Shown piece by piece: positions 16,193 through 25,000 of a stretch of DNA of 64,000 nt. Source of the DNA: JBDIAG01 sp047974565 (lineage in GTDB: Bacteria > Actinomycetota > Actinomycetes > Actinomycetales > CAWJMD01); the NCBI GenBank assembly GCA_047974565.1, contig JBKECN010000073.1, forward strand, positions 60,964 through 124,963, in the 5' to 3' direction. Positions within the stretch are counted from its first letter, which is position 1. Every line of letters starts with the position of its first letter. The position numbers and the translations under genes are program-made. Below the pieces are notes generated by a model. It did no database searches. It was given only the letters and a program-made list of their open reading frames with translations, and was not told where the DNA came from.

Positions 16193-17968
16193 ATGACGAT
16201 CGCCCCTCCCCGCCCGCCGCGGGTCGAGCGAGACCACCCGGCGCCGGCGGCACCGTCCACCCAGTTGCGCCGGGCCAGGGTGTTCACCATCGTCACGCTG
16301 ATCGCGGTGCTGGCCTTCGCCGGACGGCTGTTGCAGATCCAGGTGATGGACGCCGGGGACCTAGCCGAGCGAGCCCTGGGGCAGCGGCTGGTCACCACCA
16401 AGCTGGTGGCCGACCGAGGCCGCATCGTGGACGCCTCCGGGGTGGTCCTCGCCGACAACGTCGAGCGTCGCAATGTCACGGTCGACCAGACCCTGGTGGG
16501 CGAGTACTCCACCGGGGTGGAGGGAGCCGCCCGAGACATCGCCGCGATCACCGGCGCCGACCCGGACAAGTTGCAGGAGAACATGACCGGCGACCGGGTC
16601 TTCGCCTACGTCATCAAGGGCGTCACACCGGAGCAGTGGCGGGCGATCCAGAAGCTGGGCGTACCCGGGATGTACTCCGAGCCGATGTCGGTCCGCAACT
16701 ATCCGGCCGGCCCGGTGGCCGGCAACCTGCTCGGATTCACCAACTCCGAGGGCGTGGGAGCCGGCGGTCTGGAGAGCCAGCTGAACAGCCAACTGGCCGG
16801 CCAGGACGGCGAGCGAATGTACGAGCGGGGCCGCTCGGGGCAGATGATCCCCACCGGGGAGAACCAACAGACCGCGGCGGTCAACGGCCGGGACGTGGAA
16901 CTGACCATCAACCGCGACCTGCAGTGGTACGCCCAGCAGGCCATCACCGCCCAGGTGCAGGCCACCGAGGCCGAATGGGGCAGCGTCGTGGTGCTGGACG
17001 TCAAGACCGGAGACATTCTCGCCCTGGCCGAGTCGCCCTCGGTGGACCCCAACAACCCGGGGAGCTCGCCGGCCGAGGACCGTGGCTCGCGGGCGCTCTC
17101 GGACGTCTTCGAGCCCGGGTCGACGTCCAAGGTGATCACCGCCGCCGCAGTGCTGGAGGAGGGGCTGGTCACCCCAACGTCCCGATTCACGGTGCCCGAC
17201 ACCTATGAGATGCCCAACGGGCAGTCGTTCCGCGACTCGCACCCGCACCCCACCGAGCAACGCACCTTCGCGGGCGTGCTGGCCGAGTCGTCCAACACCG
17301 GCACGGTGATGGCCGGAGCCAAACTCACCAAGCAGCAGCGCTACGACTATCTGCGCAAATTCGGGCTGGGCAGCAAGTCAGGTCTGGACTTCCCCGGCGA
17401 GACCGGCGGCATCCTCACCACCCCCGACAAGTGGGACGGCCGGCAGCAGTACACCGTGCTCTTCGGGCAGGGCGTCTCGCTCAATGCGCTGCAGTCGGCG
17501 TCGGTCTTCGCCACCATCGCCAACGACGGGGTGCGGATGACGCCACGCCTGGTCAAGGCAACCGAGGACGAGGGCGGTGAGATGGTGCCCGCGCCGGAGA
17601 GCACCGGCACCCAGGTGGTGAGCAAGAAGACCGCCGAGCAGGTCCAGACGATGCTGGAGTCCGCGGTCGCCGAGGGCACTGGCGGCAACGCTCAGATCGC
17701 CGGCTACCGGATCGCCGGCAAGACCGGTACCGCGCAGGCCCCGGACGACCGGGGCGGTTATTCCGGCTACACCGGCTCCTTCATCGGGATGGCCCCGGCC
17801 GGAGACCCGGAGATTGTCGTCGGGGTGACCCTGCAGCGCCCGACGAACGGTTATTACGGCGGCACCGTGGCGGCGCCGGTGTTCCGGGACGTGATGACCT
17901 TCGCCTTGCAGCAGCGGGCCATTCCACCCACGCAGGGCGACCCCACGCTGTACCCGCTCGAGTACTGA
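16193..17968 (+). CDS. ftsI: Septal peptidoglycan transpeptidase FtsI (PBP3)
   Basis: A class B penicillin-binding protein of 591 aa. One membrane anchor sits at about residues 30-50, followed by the dimerisation domain with the RGRI(V)DASG motif. The transpeptidase domain holds STSK (310-313, acylated Ser310), SSN (366-368) and KTGT (510-513). It crosslinks septal peptidoglycan with FtsW. ATG 16193 lies 9 nt after ftsL. All catalytic motifs are intact. In most actinobacteria murE follows directly, but here four unrelated genes intervene. Confidence 0.95.
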   Translation: MTIAPPRPPRVERDHPAPAAPSTQLRRARVFTIVTLIAVLAFAGRLLQIQVMDAGDLAERALGQRLVTTKLVADRGRIVDASGVVLADNVERRNVTVDQTLVGEYSTGVEGAARDIAAITGADPDKLQENMTGDRVFAYVIKGVTPEQWRAIQKLGVPGMYSEPMSVRNYPAGPVAGNLLGFTNSEGVGAGGLESQLNSQLAGQDGERMYERGRSGQMIPTGENQQTAAVNGRDVELTINRDLQWYAQQAITAQVQATEAEWGSVVVLDVKTGDILALAESPSVDPNNPGSSPAEDRGSRALSDVFEPGSTSKVITAAAVLEEGLVTPTSRFTVPDTYEMPNGQSFRDSHPHPTEQRTFAGVLAESSNTGTVMAGAKLTKQQRYDYLRKFGLGSKSGLDFPGETGGILTTPDKWDGRQQYTVLFGQGVSLNALQSASVFATIANDGVRMTPRLVKATEDEGGEMVPAPESTGTQVVSKKTAEQVQTMLESAVAEGTGGNAQIAGYRIAGKTGTAQAPDDRGGYSGYTGSFIGMAPAGDPEIVVGVTLQRPTNGYYGGTVAAPVFRDVMTFALQQRAIPPTQGDPTLYPLEY

Positions 17969-18006
17969 GCCCGCCGTTTCGAGGTACCGATCCGGACCTG
18001 GCCGGT

Positions 18007-19182
18007 TCAGCTGCGCTTGTCCTGCATCTGGCGCGCCAGGCTCGTGGTGACCTCGGACACCGGCCTGCGGCCGGCCAGTGCCTCGCGCACCACGTCGGCC
18101 TGGGACGCCGGGGTCATCCCGTCCACCGGCTGGTCGTTGTCGAGGTTGGTCGGGAAGGGGTACCCCTCGGCGCTGGCCGCGATCACCCGCTCCAGCCGAG
18201 CCCGGTCCGCCCCCGCGCACGCCCGGGTGAGCAGGCTCGGATAGATGGCCTGGACGACGGCTGCGCGGTCCACCGTCTCCATCGCCCGTCCGAACGCCGA
18301 GGACACCTGCAGCAGATTCGCCATCCGTCGGATGTCCGCGGTGTGGTTGGAGCCGGCCGCGTGGAACAGCGCGGGGTTGAAGAACACCGCATCGCCCGTC
18401 CTCAGCGGCAACTGGACGTGATTCGCGGCGAAGTACTCCTGGAAGTCCTCGCGCCAGTAGGCCAGGAAGCCCGGACCGTACTTCTGCGAGTGCGGCAAGT
18501 AGAGCGTCGGGCCGGACTCCACGGGCATGTCACAGTGCGCCACCGCGCCCTGCAGGGTCAACGTCATGGACAGCCGGTGCACGTGCTCGGGGTAGTGGCT
18601 GCAGGCGTCCGCAGACAGGAAACCCAGGTGGTAGTCGCGGTGCACGGTCTGCCCCGCCCCGCCGGGGTTGACGACGTTGATCTGCGAGGTCACCTGGTAG
18701 CCGGGCCCGAGCCAGGCGGTGGACGCAAGGGCCAGGATGTCGTTGTCGTAGTAGTCGACGAAGACCTCGGGATGGGCGAGCGCGAGCTTCTCCAGGGCGT
18801 TCCACACCCTGTCGTTCGCCCCCGGCGCGGCGAAATGGTCACCGGCCGTGGCTCCGGAGCGCTTCTGCTCGGCGATGAGGTCGTCGAAGGCGGCACTGGC
18901 GCGGGCGACCACGCCCGGGTCGAAAGCGCCGGTGAAGACGGCGATCCCGGGACCGTCGGCGAAGACTCCGGCCAGTTCGGCGAGCACCTGGCGGTACTCG
19001 AGTGGGTCCTGCATCGCCTCGCGCAGCTCGGCGGACGAGTACACCACCACGCCCTGCCGGATTCCCTCGGCGTGTGGGTAGTCGGTCAGTTCGGTGGTCT
19101 GGCCGACGATCCGCTCGAGATCCTCGATCCGGCAGTCGTCGATGGACCAATAGCCGGGTGGGCGGGAGTGTGTCGTCGTCAT
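18007..19182 (-). CDS. Phytanoyl-CoA dioxygenase (PhyH) family protein
   Basis: A 391-aa Fe(II)/2-oxoglutarate-dependent dioxygenase. The metal ligands are likely His and Asp in TVHRDYHLGF (about 178-187) and the distal His in FNPALFHAAGSNHTADIRRMANLLQ, whose Arg would bind 2-oxoglutarate. The fold is PhyH-like, but the substrate is unknown. ATG 19182 has GGAG 5 nt upstream. It is divergent from a LacI regulator, with a perfect inverted repeat in the gap, so the regulator probably controls it. It lies antiparallel inside the dcw cluster, convergent with ftsI. Confidence 0.82.
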   Translation of the reverse strand: MTTTHSRPPGYWSIDDCRIEDLERIVGQTTELTDYPHAEGIRQGVVVYSSAELREAMQDPLEYRQVLAELAGVFADGPGIAVFTGAFDPGVVARASAAFDDLIAEQKRSGATAGDHFAAPGANDRVWNALEKLALAHPEVFVDYYDNDILALASTAWLGPGYQVTSQINVVNPGGAGQTVHRDYHLGFLSADACSHYPEHVHRLSMTLTLQGAVAHCDMPVESGPTLYLPHSQKYGPGFLAYWREDFQEYFAANHVQLPLRTGDAVFFNPALFHAAGSNHTADIRRMANLLQVSSAFGRAMETVDRAAVVQAIYPSLLTRACAGADRARLERVIAASAEGYPFPTNLDNDQPVDGMTPASQADVVREALAGRRPVSEVTTSLARQMQDKRS

Positions 19183-19212
19183 GGCTGCTCCAAGGGATGG
19201 TTGCCTGAGTCC

Positions 19213-19246
19213 GAACCGGGCACGTCCTCAATGGTGTGCCCGGTTC
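19213..19246. promoter_or_regulatory. Inverted repeat in the phyH-lacI divergent gap
   Basis: GAACCGGGCAC (19213-19223) and GTGCCCGGTTC (19236-19246) are perfect 11-bp arms with a 12-nt spacer, 30 nt from the phyH start. It is a good candidate operator for the LacI protein. A second motif, two tandem copies of AGAACACCTCA, lies at 19299-19320 nearer lacI. Confidence 0.55.
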
Positions 19247-19351
19247 TGCAGAGACCGTGCGTCCACTGTCGGGGATGGATCGAGCCCTGCCAACACCCAG
19301 AACACCTCAAGAACACCTCAGCCCAGCAGGCACGGCCCTGACGGGGACGGC

Positions 19352-19357
19352 TACCGT
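19352..19357 (+). promoter_or_regulatory. -10 box of a probably leaderless lacI transcript
   Basis: TACCGT is followed by exactly 6 nt and then the ATG of lacI. No Shine-Dalgarno is visible. Transcription would begin at or beside the start codon. Confidence 0.5.
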
Positions 19358-19363
19358 GCGGAC

Positions 19364-20410
19364 ATGGCGCACAGCCATCGGATCCGCGACATCGCCGAGC
19401 AGTCCGGCCTCTCGGCTGCCACCGTGGACCGGGTGCTGCACTCGCGGCCATCGGCCAGCGCCCGCGCCACTCGTCAGGTCGAGCAGGCCATCCTCGACCT
19501 GGATCGCCAGCAGACCCAACTGCGGCTCGCCGCGGCCACCCTGATGGTCGATGTCGTGCTGCAGGCTCCCCGGCGATTCACCGACGCCGTGCGCTCGGCG
19601 GTCGAGGCCGAACTGGTGCAGGTACGGCCGGTCACCGCCCGCGCCCGCTTCCACATCCGGGAGGTGGGCGGGGCGGACGACCTCGCCGAGCTGCTCGACA
19701 CGATCTCTCGGCGCGGACGCTCCAGCCAGGCTGTGCTGCTCAAAGCGCCGGACCATCCCGACGTGGCCGAGGCGATCACCCGCCTGACCCGCCGCCGGAT
19801 CCCAGTGGTGACCCTGGTCACCGACGTGCGCCACAGCCCCCGGGTGGCGTATGTCGGCCTGGACAACGCCAGTGCCGGCGCCACGGCCGCCTACCTCGTC
19901 GCCACCACGCTGCGCGGCCGCGTTGATCGGGTCGGTCAGCCGGTGCTCGTCACCTCCACGCAGGCGTCCTTCTTCGGCGAGCGGGAGCGGTGGATGAGTT
20001 TCTCAGCCGAACTGGCCCGCCTGGAGCCGGACCGCCGGGTGGTTCTCGTCCCGGACGCCGACGGTTTGGACGAGCGGGTCCGCAGCGCCGTCACGCCGGT
20101 GATCGCCGATGAACCTGCGGTGGCCGCGGTGTACTCCATCGGCGGGGGAAACCAGGCACTGACCGATCTACTGGTGGAGACCGGGCGGGTGCCGCAGGTG
20201 TACGTCGCGCACGACCTGGACGCGGACAACCGACGGCTGCTTGCTCAGGGACGGGTGAGTTTGGTCTTGCACCACGACCTGCGCCGGGATGTCCGCTCGG
20301 CCCTGGTGCAGGCGCTGCGTCATCACGGCTTGATGCGTGGGGCGCCACGCACCGTCTTCTCCCCGGTCGAGGTGATCACTCCACATAACCTTCCGACAAG
20401 TTCTCGCTAA
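19364..20410 (+). CDS. LacI-family transcriptional regulator
   Basis: 348 aa. The N-terminal helix-turn-helix and hinge are clear: IRDIAEQSGLSAATVDRVLHSRPSASARATRQVEQAI (about residues 6-42). A periplasmic-binding-protein-like sensor domain follows, with VAYVGLDNASAGATAAYLVA and AAVYSIGGGNQALTDLL. The position 35-43 hinge is less canonical than in LacI itself. It is divergent from the PhyH gene and probably regulates it in response to a small ligand, perhaps a sugar. ATG 19364 starts the helix-turn-helix. The open frame back to 19181 would overlap the operator region. Confidence 0.88.
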   Translation: MAHSHRIRDIAEQSGLSAATVDRVLHSRPSASARATRQVEQAILDLDRQQTQLRLAAATLMVDVVLQAPRRFTDAVRSAVEAELVQVRPVTARARFHIREVGGADDLAELLDTISRRGRSSQAVLLKAPDHPDVAEAITRLTRRRIPVVTLVTDVRHSPRVAYVGLDNASAGATAAYLVATTLRGRVDRVGQPVLVTSTQASFFGERERWMSFSAELARLEPDRRVVLVPDADGLDERVRSAVTPVIADEPAVAAVYSIGGGNQALTDLLVETGRVPQVYVAHDLDADNRRLLAQGRVSLVLHHDLRRDVRSALVQALRHHGLMRGAPRTVFSPVEVITPHNLPTSSR

Positions 20411-20537
20411 TCAATCAAAACGGAAAGGCAGCGTGCTCGGGATGGCGGGGGTGAGTCATCTCCGTCCGCGCGGCGCTCGGCGAGTCCGAGGTGACGTGAG
20501 GACAGGCGAGAAGGTCGCCTGCGGTGCGATGCAGGCT

Positions 20538-20551
20538 ATTCCAGCTGGAAT
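20538..20551. promoter_or_regulatory. 14-bp perfect palindrome in the lacI-NHL gap
   Basis: ATTCCAGCTGGAAT is a perfect palindrome in the otherwise gene-poor 436-bp stretch 20411-20846. It could be an operator for the NHL gene or an unseen short transcript. A possible 81-codon frame at 20433-20678 has a weak ribosome site and no recognisable content. Confidence 0.35.
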
Positions 20552-20725
20552 TTGCCGGTCCGGGGTGGCTTCGACGCGCCGCGACACGCGGGGGGAGTGT
20601 CGAGCCCTCGAGGTGCTCGATCGCTGTGCGCTATTCGAACGACACGCCAGTCGCGGCAACGCGATTCCACGGATGTGAGTCACGAAATGGTGGTTCCGAC
20701 GCGATTACCGCGCTTCTTGGACAGT

Positions 20726-20754
20726 TTGCCGGTAGTTGTTCGCTTGGCTAGTCT
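20726..20754 (+). promoter_or_regulatory. Sigma-70-like promoter of the NHL protein gene
   Basis: TTGCCG (20726-20731) and TAGTCT (20749-20754) are separated by 17 bp, matching housekeeping actinobacterial promoters. The predicted start near 20761 gives an 86-nt leader before the GTG at 20847. Confidence 0.6.
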
Positions 20755-20846
20755 GGGCCGATTCGACGGCTGAACCCCGCTGACTCGAACAGATGATCCC
20801 CCAGTGGTCGTGGCGTGGTTCTGTCCGAAGGGGAAGGGAAACTAAC

Positions 20847-21962
20847 GTGCGCAAAGCCGTTGGCGTTGTCGGCGTTGCTGTGGCGACTGCCGGCCTGCTC
20901 ATGGGGTCGTTGTCCGCTCAGGCCGCGGTGTATCAGACCAGCACCATCGACACATTCGCCGGGACAGGCGAACAGGTCTTCTCCGGCGATGGAGGACCCG
21001 CCGTGGAAGCGGGAATCAACCAGCCCCGCGACACCGACGTCATGCCTGACGGCAGCGTGGTCATCACCGACACGTTCAATGATCGGATCCGCCGGGTGAG
21101 TCCGGACGGCATCATCACCACGATCGCCGGTAATGGCAGCCAGGAATACAACGGTGATGGGATTCCGGCCACCGAGGCCAGTCTGGCCTGGCCGCACGAT
21201 GTGGCCGTCGATCCCAAGAGCGGGAACGTGTACATCGCCGACGCCCAACACCACCGGATTCGGGTCGTCACCCCGGATGGCATTATCTCCACCTTCGCCG
21301 GCACCGGTGAGATCGGCTCCTCCGGCGACGACGGCCCCGCAGTCGAGGCCACCTTGAAATACCCGAAGTCGGTAGCCGTGCGCGGCAACGCGCTGATCAC
21401 GGCCGGGCTGGACAACAAGGTGCGCAGCATCAACTTCGACACCCGAATCATCAGCACCCTGGTCGGCACTGGTGAGGCTGGCTTCTCCGGCGACGGTGGC
21501 CCGTCCCGAGCCGCCCAGCTCAACGGACCTCAGCGGCTGGCGGTCGACTCCCAGCGCAACGTATACATCGCCGACACGAAGAACTGCGCGATCCGCAGGT
21601 TCGACACCGAGACCGGCACTGTGTCCACGGTGGCGGGCGTCGGCGGAGAGTGCGGCTACGACGGCGACGGCGGCCCCGGCCAGCAGGCGAAGCTCTCCCA
21701 TCCCCGGGGGCTGGCCTTGGACGGCGACGACCGGCTCTACATCGCTGACAGCGACAACGCCCGTATCCGCATGCTCAATCTGAGCAAGAATGTGATCCGT
21801 ACCATCGGTGGTGGCGGCCAGACCGGCTACGCCGGCGAGGGTGTCGTGGTTGACCAGGCACTGTTCTACCAGCCGCGCGGATTGACCATCACCGCCAGCG
21901 GAGACCTGCTGGTTGCCGACACCTTTAACTCCCGGGTGAGGATTGTCCGTTCTGAGTGGTGA
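20847..21962 (+). CDS. Secreted NHL-repeat beta-propeller protein
   Basis: 371 aa. Residues 1-28 form a signal peptide (VRKA, then a hydrophobic core, ending AQAA). The rest is about six NHL-type repeats, each with a blade core such as YIADAQHHRIRVV or YIADTKNCAIRRF. The connecting motif is AGTGxxGxSGDGGPAxxAxLxxP. Such propellers bind ligands or act as scaffolds, and no catalytic residues can be assigned. GTG 20847 is chosen for the signal peptide and the purine-rich AAGGGGAAGGG upstream. It is a lone gene, with its own promoter, between lacI and the transporter. Confidence 0.82.
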   Translation: MRKAVGVVGVAVATAGLLMGSLSAQAAVYQTSTIDTFAGTGEQVFSGDGGPAVEAGINQPRDTDVMPDGSVVITDTFNDRIRRVSPDGIITTIAGNGSQEYNGDGIPATEASLAWPHDVAVDPKSGNVYIADAQHHRIRVVTPDGIISTFAGTGEIGSSGDDGPAVEATLKYPKSVAVRGNALITAGLDNKVRSINFDTRIISTLVGTGEAGFSGDGGPSRAAQLNGPQRLAVDSQRNVYIADTKNCAIRRFDTETGTVSTVAGVGGECGYDGDGGPGQQAKLSHPRGLALDGDDRLYIADSDNARIRMLNLSKNVIRTIGGGGQTGYAGEGVVVDQALFYQPRGLTITASGDLLVADTFNSRVRIVRSEW

Positions 21963-22076
21963 GGCGCCGACGGCGTCCCCCGGGCGGTCTGGCCAGCAGG
22001 GGCAACGCGACCTGTGAGGTGAGCAGTGCCATGGCGCGGCTCGCCGGAAGGTGTCACATCAGAGACAACCTGCGCC

Positions 22077-22082
22077 TATCGT
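22077..22082 (+). promoter_or_regulatory. -10 box of a probably leaderless RND transporter transcript
   Basis: TATCGT is followed by 7 nt and GTG 22090, with GTCACA as a weak -35 18 bp upstream. It supports choosing 22090 as the start. Confidence 0.45.
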
Positions 22083-22089
22083 GTCGTCA

Positions 22090-25000
22090 GTGTCTCGTCT
22101 CACCGATCTGAGCCTGGCCAATCGGTCACTGGCCGCCCTGGCAACCGTCATCATCGCGGTCGCCGGGGTGATCAGTGCGCTCACGCTCAAGCAGGAGCTG
22201 CTCCCGTCCCTGCAGTTCCCCGTCGTCGCGGTCGCCAGTTCCGTCCCGGGGGCCGACGCGGAAGTCGTCGACGCCCAGGTGACCCGGCCCATCGAGTCCG
22301 CGGCCAACGGCCTGGATGGGGTGCAGAAGGTCGAGTCCACGTCCTCGGTAGGGACGTCGATGGTGACCGTCACCCTCGACTACGGCACCGACGTCAAGGC
22401 CGCGCGTAGCGAACTGCAGGCCGGGGTGAACGACATCACCACGTTGCCGGACGGAACCACGACCCGGGTGATCGCGGGCAACATCGACGACTTCCCGATC
22501 ATGCAGGTGGCGGTGGTCGCCCCGGTCGCCGAGGAGGCACCGGTCGACCCAACGGCACCGGACTCCGGCCCGATCGACCCCGAAACCGGCCTGCCCACCC
22601 TCGACCCGGCGGCCGAGACCTCCACCGCCGACTTCGCCCGGCAGTTGCGCGAGACCGCGGTCCCGGCCTTGGCCAAGATCGACGGAGTCCGGGACGTGCA
22701 GGTAGGCGGCTCGGGCACCCAGGTGGTGACGATCACCGTGGACCCGGCGGCCGCGGCCGCAGCCGGGGTGACGATGCCGATCATCCAGGCCGCCCTGGCC
22801 AGCAATGGCATCGCCGTGCCGGCCGGCTCCCTCACCGAGGGGGCCAGTGCCCTCAACGTGCAGGTCGGCGTCCCCTTCGCCACGGTCGAGGAGATCCAGG
22901 GCATCCCGCTGTTGGGGGCCGTGCCGGCTGACACCACTCAGCCCGCGCCGGTTCGCACGGGCCTGGCAAGCGATGCCGAAACTGCCCATCGCGAAACCGC
23001 TGATCCCGGAACTGCCGATCCCGGAACTGCAACGTCAGCTCCCGAGCCGACCAGCACTGCCCTGGGTGCGCCGGTGCGGGCGGCGAACGTGGTGCCGGGG
23101 GGTACCTGCGAGTTCGACCAGCGGGGCGTGCCGTGTACTGCCACGATCCAGGCGCCGTGTACCCCTGGCCCGGAACTGCCCCCGCCCGGCACCTGCACGC
23201 TGAGCCCCTCGGTGAGCGTGAGCACCACCACGGGCCCGGTCACCACCGCCACCCGCACCGAGACCGCCACCCGCACGGCCACCTCCACCCAGACCGTCAC
23301 CGCGACCCAGCAGGTGACCGTGCCGCAGTACATCACCGTGCAGGCACCCGCCCCGGTGGCCCCGGACGTCCCGCCGCCCACGCTCGGTTCGGTGGCCACC
23401 GTGAGCATGGGCGAGGGGCCGGTGTCCGGGTATACCCGCACCAATGGCGAGCCCTCGCTGACGCTGGGCATCCGCAAGAGCGCGGACGGCAACACGGTGT
23501 CGATCTCCCACGATGTGCGGGCCGAGTTGGCCTCCCTGGAGAGCCAGACCGGGGGCCGCTACACGGTCATCTACGACCAAGCTCCCTACATTGAGGAGTC
23601 GGTTGCCGACCTGACCACCGAGGGCCTGCTCGGGCTCGGTTTCGCCGTGCTCGTGGTGCTGCTCTTCCTCATGTCGCTGCGGATGACCCTGGTCACCGCG
23701 GTGTCGATCCCGCTGTCCCTGCTTATCGCCTTGATCGGCCTCAAGGTCGGCGGGTACTCGCTCAACATCCTCACCCTGGGTGCGCTGACCATCGCGGTCG
23801 GCCGGGTCGTGGACGACTCGATCGTCGTGGTGGAGAACGTCAAACGCCATGTCGACGGCGGGGACGACTGGCTGGTGGCGATCCCGGCTGCGGTGCGCGA
23901 GGTGGCCGGAGCCATCACCTCCTCCACCCTGGCCACCGCCGCGGTCTTCCTGCCGATCGGGGTGGTCGGCGGCCAAGTCGGTGAACTGTTCCGGCCCTTC
24001 GCACTCACCGTGGTACTGGCCCTGCTGGCCTCGCTGCTGGTGGCGCTGACCATCATTCCGGTGATCACGTACTGGCTGCTCTCCCGGGACCGCAAGCGCG
24101 CCGGGGCGGGTAAGACCGGGCGTTCCGGGGTGGGCCGGCGAAGCCGTCGCGCCTCGAAGGCCGGGAAGCCGGACGCCGGGAAGCCGGACGCTGGCGCAGC
24201 CAGTGCCGCCGGGGCCGCGGCCGCAACTACCGCCGCTGCCTCCACCGGCCCGCGGCCGACCAGCCTGACCAAGACCGGAGCTGGTGAATCCAGCCGCGAT
24301 GCATCCGGCCTCCGTGCCGACTCCGATGGCGACCCAGGCCACCGGCGGAGCTCGCCCGACGCCGAGACCGAGGTCATCGCCGCCGCACCGGGTGTGCCGC
24401 CCGCGCTGCCGGTGGGGGAGACGGCTGTGATGCCGGTGAGCCGTGGTCCCGCCACGCCCGGTGCCGCCCGGCCACCCGCCACCCACCCGTCGGCGCGCAC
24501 TCCCGCCGGTGCCGGATCTGCGGCGAAGACCAGCTCCGCCCGCCCGGGCCCGTCCAGCACCGGCCCGTCCAGCACCGGCCCGTCCAGCGCAGGCCCGTCC
24601 CGGACTCGTACGGCGACCGCTTCCACCGCCACGCCTGCCAAGGGTTCGCGGGGACGCGGGGTTCGCCTGCGCCGCACCTATGTACGCGTGCTCACCGCGG
24701 CGCTGCGCCGGCCGGTCGTCACCGTGCTGATCGCTCTCGTCGTACTCGTGCTCACCGGGCTGGGTGCCACCCAACTCAAGACCGACTTCATCGGCGACTC
24801 CGGCCAGGACACGGTCGTCATCACCCAGCAGTTGCCGGCCGGCACGGCACTGTCCGCCACGGACGAAGCCGCTCGGGCCGTCGAGGACGCCCTGGCCGCC
24901 CGGTCGGACGTGCGCGACTACGAGGTGAGCGTCGGCTCCGCAGACGCCTCGGCAGCCCTGCTCGGCGGCGGCGGCGAGAACACCGCCCAGTACTACCTCA

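Noticed and set aside
20433..20678. 81-codon frame with a weak ribosome site
   Set aside because: No family resemblance and odd composition. It is kept only as a remark in the palindrome entry.
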